Below are positions 40,656 through 48,508 of a stretch of 64,000 bases of DNA, one piece after another. Position numbers and translations under genes: made by a program. How positions within the stretch are numbered: position 1 is the first letter of the stretch; each line of letters starts with the position of its first letter. Under the pieces are notes generated by a model. That model saw nothing but the letters and a program-made list of their open reading frames with translations, did no database searches and was not told where the DNA came from. The DNA is from UBA5314 sp040217815. Lineage in GTDB: Bacteria; Bacillota; Syntrophomonadia; Syntrophomonadales; Syntrophomonadaceae. The stretch lies in contig JBEHWI010000017.1 of NCBI GenBank assembly GCA_040217815.1, forward strand, positions 1-64,000, in the 5' to 3' direction.

Positions 40656-41666
40656 ATGAAGAGAAAAGCTATCTATATATTATTGGTACTGGCCCCGTTA
40701 TTTTGCATATTTAGTTCGTTGTTCGTCGGAAGGTATGCGCTGTCCTTCGATACTGTAACGAATGTTTTGTGGTGTAAATTAGCAGGGGCCTTTTGCTATG
40801 AAGCGGCCACTGCCCAGACCCTGGTTTGGGACATACGCCTTCCCCGGGTGCTCCTGGGAGGGCTGGTAGGCGGTTGCCTGGCAATTAGCGGCGCCGCGTT
40901 CCAGGGTCTTTTCCGCAATCCCCTGGTGAGCTCCGGAATTCTGGGAGTCAGCTCCGGAGCGGGGTTTGGAGCGGCCCTGGCTATTATCCTCTTCCATGGC
41001 AGCACCATCGCCATCTATACGTTTGCCTTTGGTTTTGCTCTCCTGGCCGTACTGGCCAGTTATATGATCGGGCGGGTGTACAGCACCACACCCAGTATTA
41101 TGCTGGTTTTGGGCGGTACTATTGTGTCATCGGTATTTGCCGCCCTCATATCCTTTGCCAAGTATGTTGCCGATCCCTACCAGGAACTGCCCAGTATTGT
41201 ATTCTGGCTGATGGGCAGTCTGGCCACAGCCAGCTTCACGGATTTAGCCATCGCCGGTGGGCCGATGATAATTGGCATTGTCGGGCTGATCGGGATCAAA
41301 TGGAGAATCAACGTTCTTTCCATGGGCGACCGCGAGGCGCATGCCCTGGGGATTAACCTCTTTGTAGATAAAGGACTGGTGATTATTTTTGCCACCCTGG
41401 CCACGGCCGGGGCCGTGTGTGTCAGCGGCATAATCGGCTGGGTAGGTCTTATTATACCGCATATTTGCCGTATGCTGGTTGGCAATGACAACCGGGTTTT
41501 AATTCCGGCCAGTCTGTCGTTGGGTGCCTGCTTTCTGATCATGGTTGATGATGCCGGGCGGATTATCACCGGGGGGGAAATCCCTCTGGGTATATTGACT
41601 GCCTTGATCGGAGCACCGTTTTTTGTGTGGCTGCTCAAACAAACCAAAGGGGGGGGATGGTCTTGA
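40656..41666 (+). CDS. FecCD/BtuC-family ABC importer permease
   Basis: 336 residues, about ten hydrophobic segments. RLPRVLLGGLVGGCLAISGA is the family's first loop, FRNPLVSSGILGVSSGAGFGA the second, and GWVGLIIPHICRMLVGNDNR the coupling-helix region that docks on the ATPase. The family imports cobalamin, ferric siderophores or heme. No cobalamin riboswitch or Fur box was recognised upstream, so the substrate is open. Overlaps the ATPase gene. Confidence 0.93.
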   Translation: MKRKAIYILLVLAPLFCIFSSLFVGRYALSFDTVTNVLWCKLAGAFCYEAATAQTLVWDIRLPRVLLGGLVGGCLAISGAAFQGLFRNPLVSSGILGVSSGAGFGAALAIILFHGSTIAIYTFAFGFALLAVLASYMIGRVYSTTPSIMLVLGGTIVSSVFAALISFAKYVADPYQELPSIVFWLMGSLATASFTDLAIAGGPMIIGIVGLIGIKWRINVLSMGDREAHALGINLFVDKGLVIIFATLATAGAVCVSGIIGWVGLIIPHICRMLVGNDNRVLIPASLSLGACFLIMVDDAGRIITGGEIPLGILTALIGAPFFVWLLKQTKGGGWS

Positions 41667-42490
41667 CGACTCTACTCAATGTAGAAGGGGCCGGTTTTTC
41701 CTACTCCAAAGAAGGCACAGCTATATTCCAAGATATAGGGTTTACCGTGGAGAAAGGCCAGGTATTCTGCTTGCTGGGGCCCAACGGCTGCGGCAAGACC
41801 AGTTTGCTGGATTGCATACTGGGATTGTACAAGCTTAACCGGGGCAGCATATACATTCAAGGCCGGAATATGAAAAGCTTTAAGCCCGGGCAAATCGCGC
41901 AGTATATAGCATACGTTCCTCAGCGGCATGAAGGCAGCTTTCCATATACGGTTATGGAGATGGTGCAGATGGGGCGGGCCGCCTATACCGACCGCTTCAG
42001 CTCACCATCTGCCGAAGATAAAAAAATAGCCCGGGAAGCTTTGGAGCTGGTAGGTTTGTCGCACTTGCGCCACCGCCCCTTTACCCAATTGAGTGGGGGG
42101 GAGAGCCAACTGGTCATGATAGCCCGGGCCCTGGCCCAAAAAACTCCTATGATTGTTATGGACGAACCTACCTCCCATTTGGATTTCCGGCATGAAATAG
42201 TGGTCCTGGAAACCATAGTTCACCTGGTCAAAAACTCCGGTGTTTCTATTGTTATGGCAACCCATTTTCCCAATCATGTCTTTTACTTTGACAACCAGGA
42301 GCTCCCGGCTGTCTGCGCCTTGATGCATATGCAGGGCTTTTTGGCTATGGGCCGGGCCGGAGAGGTTCTCAATGAACAAAACATGCGCAAACTCTATGGT
42401 GTCAATACCCGGCTTATAAAGGTACCCTGGGACCAGGAGCGTGATCTGCGCCATCTGGTTCCGGTAAATACAGCAGCAACGGAGGTTTGA
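41663..42490 (+). CDS. BtuD/FepC-type ABC importer ATPase
   Basis: 275 residues if started at TTG 41663, which lies about seven bases after the G-rich ribosome site; ATG at 41657 abuts that site. Walker A is GPNGCGKTSL, the signature LSGGESQLVMIARAL, Walker B MIVMDEPTSHLD, and the H-loop MATHFPNH. The C-terminal residues include a modest extension ending near LRHLVPVNTAATEV. Start and permease stop overlap (TTGA), a sign of translational coupling. Confidence 0.92.
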   Translation: MTTLLNVEGAGFSYSKEGTAIFQDIGFTVEKGQVFCLLGPNGCGKTSLLDCILGLYKLNRGSIYIQGRNMKSFKPGQIAQYIAYVPQRHEGSFPYTVMEMVQMGRAAYTDRFSSPSAEDKKIAREALELVGLSHLRHRPFTQLSGGESQLVMIARALAQKTPMIVMDEPTSHLDFRHEIVVLETIVHLVKNSGVSIVMATHFPNHVFYFDNQELPAVCALMHMQGFLAMGRAGEVLNEQNMRKLYGVNTRLIKVPWDQERDLRHLVPVNTAATEV

Positions 42491-42494
42491 AGAG

Positions 42495-43607
42495 GTGAAA
42501 AAAGCCAAAAAGTGGTTGGCTCTGGGCTTATTAATAGTTCTGGCCGCTTCGTTGATATATTATCGGCAAAACCACTATCAGTCTCAGGCACCGGCTAAAC
42601 AATCCCAATCTATTGTAATAATTGATAACATGGGACGTTCAGTAGAGGTGCCTATAGAAGTTAAACGGGTGGCCTGCCTCTATGCTTTTTCCGGACACGT
42701 CATGGCCATGCTGGGGCAGGGGGATAAAATCGTAGCGGTTCCCGACGGCCTCAAGCGGGATGTCTTGTTCAATCAAATGGTGCCCAATATAGCCAATGCA
42801 TCAGTGCCAATAGTTTCGAGTACCATAAACATAGAAGAACTCCTTAACAGCAAGCCGGATCTGGTCTTTATTCAAAAGACCACGGCTCTCAATGCGGGAG
42901 AGGTGGAAAAACTCGATAAATTTTCGGTACCCTACCTGGTAGTCGACTATGGCAGTATCGAAGAACAGCAGAATGCTATCAGGGTTATCGGCCAGGCACT
43001 GGGGGTAGAAGCAAAGGCTCAGGAATACAATGCCTTTTACCAGGCCTGTGTGGAAAAGGTTGAAAAAACAAGCAGTCAAATCCTGGAGGAAAAGAGAGTT
43101 CGGGTCTATCACTCAGTTAATGAAGCGACCCGCACCGATGTACCGGGGAGCCTGCCCGCTGACTGGCTGAAAAGAACCGGTGCGGTAAACGTAGCCCTGG
43201 ATAAATCCTTGAGGTTGGTGGAAGGGAAGTACTATGCCAGCCTGGAACAGATAGTGCTCTGGAACCCGGACCTGATACTGGCCAATGAGCCGGGTGTAGC
43301 AGCATATATTACCGGCAATCCACAATGGGCTTCATTGAAAGCGGTAAAAGACCAAAACGTCTATCAAATGCCGATTGGCATTTCCCGCTGGGGCCATCCA
43401 GGGGGTCTGGAAACCCCGCTGGCCATGCTCTGGACCGCCCAGCTGCTCTATCCCCAGCTATTTACGGACCTGGATATGCACAAAGAAACCCGCGACTTCT
43501 ACAAGAGGTTTTTCAACTTCGAGCTGGATGAAGCAAGCGTTAATCATATCTTGGCCGGGCAGGGCATGCGTCTGCCAAGAGGACAGATGGCTCAGCCTGC
43601 TCAATAA
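42495..43607 (+). CDS. ABC importer substrate-binding protein (Fe3+-siderophore/cobalamin class)
   Basis: 370 residues. An N-terminal hydrophobic segment (WLALGLLIVLAASLIYY) serves as signal peptide or anchor; no lipobox Cys is present, which is unusual in Gram-positives. The PF01497-type domain is seen in VIIDNMGRSVEVPIEVKRVA, IEELLNSKPDLVFIQ, and the closing KDQNVYQMPIG and SRWGHPGGLET. It completes a BtuCDF-like set. GTG start, nine bases after GGAGG. The late HPGG segment and the preceding Trp may contribute to ligand binding; heme or metal chelate is possible. Confidence 0.9.
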   Translation: MKKAKKWLALGLLIVLAASLIYYRQNHYQSQAPAKQSQSIVIIDNMGRSVEVPIEVKRVACLYAFSGHVMAMLGQGDKIVAVPDGLKRDVLFNQMVPNIANASVPIVSSTINIEELLNSKPDLVFIQKTTALNAGEVEKLDKFSVPYLVVDYGSIEEQQNAIRVIGQALGVEAKAQEYNAFYQACVEKVEKTSSQILEEKRVRVYHSVNEATRTDVPGSLPADWLKRTGAVNVALDKSLRLVEGKYYASLEQIVLWNPDLILANEPGVAAYITGNPQWASLKAVKDQNVYQMPIGISRWGHPGGLETPLAMLWTAQLLYPQLFTDLDMHKETRDFYKRFFNFELDEASVNHILAGQGMRLPRGQMAQPAQ

Positions 43608-43689
43608 AATCGAAGCCTGTTCCCTAACTGCTTTTTAACAATTTTAACAGGATCACATATACTACGGTGATAACAAGAGCCTGTTAGAC

Positions 43690-43761
43690 CGCCCTTCGCC
43701 TTGCCCTGCAAAAAGTTCCCACGACGAGTAACAAACAGAATTAGGATTAACAGAGTACTAG
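43690..43761. repeat. Half of a MITE-like element
   Basis: Read on the minus strand, CTAGTACTCTGTTAATCC, AATTCTGT and AGGGCAAGGCG match the left 70 bases of the element at 23001-23268 in order. The right part is missing, so this is a truncated copy. It lies upstream of the epimerase gene. Confidence 0.65.
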
Positions 43762-43808
43762 CTCTTGAATATATTAGTAATTAAAGTAGAGCTAGAGGTG
43801 TTCCTGGT

Positions 43809-44783
43809 ATGAAAATCCTGGTTACCGGCGGAGCCGGTTTTATTGGTTCACATATTGTTGACGCCCTGGTCTTGGAAGGCCATGATGTCAGCGTAATAGA
43901 CAATTTGCATACCGGGAAGATAGAAAATATCAATCATGCCGCCAGGTTCTATAAGCTTGATCTATGCGATTCGTCTTTGCCTAAATTTCTTTGCTGCCAG
44001 GCTTTCCATTACGTAGTCCACCATGCCGCACAGGTAAATGTGCGCCTTTCGGTTGAAAATCCCACCGGGGATGCCAGGAGCAACATTATAGGAACCCTGA
44101 ATCTGCTCCAGGGATGCCGTATGAGCAAAGTCCGAGGGTTGCTCTTTGCTTCTTCTGGGGGAGCGATATATGGTGAACCGGTTCTACTGCCGGTTCCAGA
44201 ATCTCATTCCAAAGGCCCCCTTTCGCCGTATGGTGTGAGCAAGCTGAGTATTGAGTATTACCTGCATTGCTTTTCCTCCATGTTTGGCCTGCCCTACATA
44301 GCCTTGCGTTACGGAAACGTTTATGGCCCCCGTCAGGATGCCGAGGGAGAATCCGGTGTAACAGCGATATTCGGAAAAAAACTCTTGCTTGGACAAACGC
44401 CTGTTATATTCGGTAATGGAGAACAAATTCGGGATTATGTTTATGTTAAGGATGTGGTAAAGGCCAATCTTCTGGCGCTTAACAGCCTCGAAGACCATAA
44501 TCCAAAAGCGAGGGATTGCCCGGAGTTGGGCGACATCGATGCACGGGCCTTCAACATAGGATCAGGACGGGGCTTATCAGTCAATGAATTATTGCAACAC
44601 CTTAAGAAAATCACGGCCTATACCGGACCCGTAAGAAACGGTGCTGTCCGCTCCGGCGATCTGGAAAAAATATATCTCGATGCCAGGAGAGCTAGAACTG
44701 TACTGGGTTGGGAAGCAAGTGTAGATATGACCGAAGGTCTTCACCTGACTATCGAATCACTGCGTACCGTGAGGAGTATATAG
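43809..44783 (+). CDS. NAD-dependent sugar-nucleotide epimerase/dehydratase
   Basis: 324 residues of the extended SDR family (GalE/WcaG type). NAD-binding TGGAGFIGSHIVDAL at the N-terminus, SSGGAIYG with the catalytic Ser-like position, and YGVSK (Tyr and Lys catalytic pair), followed by ALRYGNVYGPRQD and RDYVYVKDVV. Probably UDP-glucose 4-epimerase or a related enzyme supplying surface glycans. ATG follows TAGAGGTGTTCCTGGT. No glycosyltransferase is adjacent. Confidence 0.9.
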   Translation: MKILVTGGAGFIGSHIVDALVLEGHDVSVIDNLHTGKIENINHAARFYKLDLCDSSLPKFLCCQAFHYVVHHAAQVNVRLSVENPTGDARSNIIGTLNLLQGCRMSKVRGLLFASSGGAIYGEPVLLPVPESHSKGPLSPYGVSKLSIEYYLHCFSSMFGLPYIALRYGNVYGPRQDAEGESGVTAIFGKKLLLGQTPVIFGNGEQIRDYVYVKDVVKANLLALNSLEDHNPKARDCPELGDIDARAFNIGSGRGLSVNELLQHLKKITAYTGPVRNGAVRSGDLEKIYLDARRARTVLGWEASVDMTEGLHLTIESLRTVRSI

Positions 44784-44942
44784 CCTATTTTATCCAGGTT
44801 TGCCCTGGCCGGTTACTTTAAGTTGCGGCGGAAACTTTAACAGCGCACTTGAAAGCTAACAGTATTTTCCTCCCACGTAAAAATATCCATCCTCAGTAAA
44901 CGTGCATAGGATGGAGCAAATATATTTAGGAGGAATTGTAAT

Positions 44943-45293
44943 ATGCCAAAACCGCTTAATTTTGTAGGCTCTACCCCAGTTAATGGTGCAACCGGTGTAT
45001 CAACGGGACTTCGTACAATCGTTTTAAGGTTTGATAAGAACGTTGTTGACGACAGTGTTTGGGCCAATAACCGCAGGCAGATAACGATGACTGCCAACGG
45101 GAGAACAGTGGCTATACGGATTACGCGTTCCTCGATTGCTGCAAATCGCCGCTTTATATACGTAAAGCCGGTAAACCTCCTTTCTCCGTCTACCAACTAT
45201 AGAGTTAGAATAGGTGCTAATCTCCTATCAAAAGCGGGAGTGAGCCTGGGCCGCGTTGTTGTCGTCCGGTTTAGAACAGGAAGCGGACGATAA
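44943..45293 (+). CDS. Single Ig-like (Big_5/SbsA) domain protein without signal peptide
   Basis: 116 residues forming one Ig-like domain: GSTPVNGATGVSTGLRTIVL, FDKNVVDDSVWANNRRQITM, YVKPVNLLSPSTNYRVRIGA and VVVVRFRTG. It is a paralogue of the domain in 39873-40613 (PADGAQNVAL and FNKNVV align). It has no signal peptide, anchor or partner domain, which is odd since this domain is normally extracellular. ATG is nine bases after GGAGG. The region after it to 45597 (304 bases) holds only AT-rich sequence. Confidence 0.78.
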   Translation: MPKPLNFVGSTPVNGATGVSTGLRTIVLRFDKNVVDDSVWANNRRQITMTANGRTVAIRITRSSIAANRRFIYVKPVNLLSPSTNYRVRIGANLLSKAGVSLGRVVVVRFRTGSGR

Positions 45294-45597
45294 CAGCAAT
45301 GGAACCAATGGCAGTGGAGAAGAATAACAGGTGTTTTGTAATTTGATAACATGATGAAACACCCCGGTAAAAATCCCGAGGCGTTAGTTTGTCTGATATT
45401 GGAATATTAGGGATAAAGAGTTAATCGGAAAAGATAAATAGCAACTTCGATTAAATTTAAGCTCAATAAGGCCAAGATTTGTGGGAAAAATAGGTATTTA
45501 TTTGTTATTATTTAGTTAAATAATTAGGAGGGAGGATGCTTAAATAGGAATTTTCTGATAATGAGGATTGGTATAAATTGAATGGAGGTGTTTGAAT

Positions 45598-47451
45598 TTG
45601 AACCATAAGAGGCTTGGTTTAAGCCTGTTTATGATTCTCTTGCTTTTTAGTTCTGTGGTTATAGGTGCTTTTAGTGTGTCCGCCGCTTCCGATTACCTTG
45701 AAGTAACCCCTTCATCCAATACCATTGACATCGGAGGAACAGCAACCTACCAGGCTACACTATACACTTCAGGTGGAGGCGTTATTGATGTAACCAATAC
45801 CTGCACCTGGACCATCGACGACTCTACAATTGCTGCACCCGGAGCCGCAGGAACCTTCACCGGGACTGCTTCTGGCACAACCACCGTAACTGCTGTTTAC
45901 CCCAAACCGATGCTTAGCGCCAGTGCCGGTCTGACAGTAAACTCTCCAAAAGTTCAAGAGCCCATACTGATAATTCTTCCCTCCACGAATACGATCAATG
46001 TTGGTGATATTGCTGCCTATAAGGCATATTTACAATTTTCTGATGGTAATCCCGATCAAGATGTAACTGATGAGTGTACCTGGGATATCTACGATCCTGC
46101 CATAGCCAGCATTTCCGCCGTCAACGGAGAATACTTGGGCCTTACTGTAGGAACGACTACGGTTACAGCTCATTTAGTAAGGAAGGCGCAAACTCTTACG
46201 ATATACCGACCAGCTTTGGATTTGACCGCTAAGGCTACGTTGACGGTTGTACAAAAACAAAAGCAGGCTGGCCTTACTCTTGAGGTTACTCCTCCTACAG
46301 CCACCATTTGGGTAGGGGATTCCCAGCAATACGAGGCTATATTGCACTATTCCGACGGAACTCCTGATCAGGATGTAACCAGTGCTGCGACCTGGTCTTT
46401 ATCAACATCTATCGCCACATCAAGTTCAAACGGCTTGTACCAGGGAGCTACTCCAGGCACCGCCACAGTTACTGCAACATATACTCCCTCTTCATATAGT
46501 GAATTGAGCGATGATGCTACTTTAATAGTAAAGAAGAAAGGTGGCGGAAAGGATGTTCCGCCGCCGACGGAAAACCTGCCCCTGGGCAAGATCATCGATC
46601 GGCAGCCGGGTTACATAACCCTTTGCGATCCTCAGAATCTGGACAGCCCGGGTGAGGAATTCACCATGACTTACGATCCAGCCAGGATGGATAGCAACCC
46701 TGACCGCCATCCCAAGGTGTTTTACTGGAACACAACCTACGAAAAGTGGATCGCTCTGGCCAGTTACCCAATAAGTCCCGGCCAGGTCAAGGCAATAAAT
46801 GACGGGCGCTACTCGGGCTGGTTTGTGGTCATGGGCTGTATACAACCGACGTTCATTGATGTTTATGGCAACTGGGCTGAGAAATGGGTGAATCGAATGA
46901 ATGGCCTGGGGCTTCTGGAGGGATATCCCGATCCTACCGGCGGCCTACAGAGGCCAGCCGGTTTGGACAGGATTATAATCCGTTCCGAGTTGACCGCCTC
47001 GGTGGCCTGTATTCTGGGGCTAGCTCCTGGTGACACCAAGCTTTATCCCACCATTACTTTCCTGCCCTCGGCCCAGAATGATGCTATTCTAAATGCCCAC
47101 TATAGCGATGCCGACGAGATTGCGGATTGGGCGCGGCCCTATGTGGCGGCTATGACTCAGGCCGGATATGTAGGTGGTATAGGGAATCGTTTTGCACCCA
47201 ATAACCAGTTGACTCGAATTGAGGCCGCGGTAATCATCTCAAATGCATTGAGGGATGTACCTGGTTTTGGGACCCGGGCTGATCTGAGTGTTTTCACAGA
47301 TTACAGTGAAGTTCCCAGTTGGGCTATTGGTAAAGTGGCCCAGGGAACGATCGGCGGCTATCCAGACGGAACTTTAAGACCTAACCAACCGATTACCAGG
47401 GCAGAGACTTGCGCGCTATTGATCACCCTGCTGCGTGGTCTGGGCTGGTAA
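45598..47451 (+). CDS. S-layer homology protein with three bacterial Ig-like domains
   Basis: About 617 residues. Signal peptide (LSLFMILLLFSSVVIGAFSVSAA). Three Big_2-type domains follow, each opening with a V-P-S/T-x-T-I motif and G(D/G)-A pattern (DYLEVTPSSNTIDIGGTATY; LPSTNTINVGDIAAY; LEVTPPTATIWVGDSQQY). A middle segment of unknown type (about 320-415) comes next, then three SLH motifs to the C-terminus (WAEKWVNRMNGLGLLEGYPD; WARPYVAAMTQAGYVGGIGN; WAIGKVAQGTIGGYPDGTLR). SLH motifs bind pyruvylated wall polymer. TTG 45598 is seven bases after GGAGGTG; a TTG at 45592 is too close. Confidence 0.88.
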   Translation: MNHKRLGLSLFMILLLFSSVVIGAFSVSAASDYLEVTPSSNTIDIGGTATYQATLYTSGGGVIDVTNTCTWTIDDSTIAAPGAAGTFTGTASGTTTVTAVYPKPMLSASAGLTVNSPKVQEPILIILPSTNTINVGDIAAYKAYLQFSDGNPDQDVTDECTWDIYDPAIASISAVNGEYLGLTVGTTTVTAHLVRKAQTLTIYRPALDLTAKATLTVVQKQKQAGLTLEVTPPTATIWVGDSQQYEAILHYSDGTPDQDVTSAATWSLSTSIATSSSNGLYQGATPGTATVTATYTPSSYSELSDDATLIVKKKGGGKDVPPPTENLPLGKIIDRQPGYITLCDPQNLDSPGEEFTMTYDPARMDSNPDRHPKVFYWNTTYEKWIALASYPISPGQVKAINDGRYSGWFVVMGCIQPTFIDVYGNWAEKWVNRMNGLGLLEGYPDPTGGLQRPAGLDRIIIRSELTASVACILGLAPGDTKLYPTITFLPSAQNDAILNAHYSDADEIADWARPYVAAMTQAGYVGGIGNRFAPNNQLTRIEAAVIISNALRDVPGFGTRADLSVFTDYSEVPSWAIGKVAQGTIGGYPDGTLRPNQPITRAETCALLITLLRGLGW

Positions 47452-47472
47452 TAAATAAAAATATCAAAATTG

Positions 47473-47512
47473 AAAACCCGCTTCCAGGCATGGACCTGAA
47501 AGCGGGTTTTTT
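47473..47512. terminator. Bidirectional terminator
   Basis: AAAACCCGCTT and AAGCGGGTTTTTT around a loop of about 15 bases, between the SLH gene and the convergent TiaS-like gene. Confidence 0.8.
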
Positions 47513-47527
47513 GACTACATGAGTATT

Positions 47528-48277
47528 TTAGTAAGCCCTCAGCTGGTTCTTGGTGCATGTCTGCCATTGAACTTCATCGCACGGTTTTTCAGTGGGATAA
47601 ACCAGCAGCACCCGCTGGCCAAGCAGCATAACCCCTTTGAGGGTTTCTCCCAGCCTGATCGGTTCATTGTCGGCAATAATATGACGCCCATCCAGGCTCT
47701 TTACCAGCTCGATCCCGGTTTGGCGGCGCAGTTCCCCAGCGCTGGCCACCTCCTCCGGGCCGCTGAAATGCAGCTTGCCGCGCAGCCGCCCATCGCAGCC
47801 CGAGAGCCGCAGTCCCACCCCGGCCAGAGAACCGATCACACCGTCGCCGGTGCCGCCGTGTTCAGACAGGTGAATATCAAGTTCTTCGGCCAGATCATAG
47901 GCTTCCGCTTTGCTCAAAACTTGCTCCTTGGCCCTATAGCCAAAGGCAATCAGGCGGCCTGGTGCTGCCAGCTTTTGAACGTCGGTTACGCACAATCCCG
48001 GATCCGAACCGGGATCACTGTTGGCAGCCAAAAAATCACATGCCAGTGCTATTAGGTCAGGCAGGTGGCCAGGCGTCAAATCAAAAGCGAAGCACATGGC
48101 GCTGTTGTGTGAGGTATAGGGTATGGCTGGATCAACAAAGAGCTGGTGCCGGGTAATCGGTTCTCCCCGCCCCCAGCCCCTTTGTTCCAGGGAATAGATC
48201 AATTGAGCGGCCCGTTTGCCGGTGCCGGTTTTGCTCTCCAGGTTGTCGGTGTCATCAATAGCCACCAGGATTCTCAT
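47528..48277 (-). CDS. TiaS N-domain-like protein
   Basis: About 249 residues. The N-terminal RILVAIDDTDNLESKTGTGKRA resembles the ATP-binding start of archaeal TiaS (tRNA-Ile2 agmatinylcytidine synthetase), which has IDDTDS. SEHGGTGDGVIGSLAGVGL is a second glycine-rich family motif. TiaS's C-terminal OB-fold and zinc ribbon are absent; bacteria use TilS instead, so the function must differ. Known short homologues in anaerobic bacteria are uncharacterised. ATG 48277 (seven bases after GGAGG) is preferred over ATG 48280. Monocistronic. Confidence 0.7.
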   Translation of the reverse strand: MRILVAIDDTDNLESKTGTGKRAAQLIYSLEQRGWGRGEPITRHQLFVDPAIPYTSHNSAMCFAFDLTPGHLPDLIALACDFLAANSDPGSDPGLCVTDVQKLAAPGRLIAFGYRAKEQVLSKAEAYDLAEELDIHLSEHGGTGDGVIGSLAGVGLRLSGCDGRLRGKLHFSGPEEVASAGELRRQTGIELVKSLDGRHIIADNEPIRLGETLKGVMLLGQRVLLVYPTEKPCDEVQWQTCTKNQLRAY

Positions 48278-48508
48278 CATTTAACCTCCGGATTCAACAC
48301 TTTGATCTATGTATATTTATTTTATCCCGCTTTTATTTTAAATCACTCATGTACACAACTATGAATTTTATCATAGTTGGTGAACATTTGTATAACCAGC
48401 CTTTGCCCTTACTTACCGGGTATTTCTAAATTTTATTGCTATTGACCCCGAAAAAACAACAGGCTCATCCGCATATATAGACAGTTAGTAAAAAAGGAGG
48501 AAAGATTT

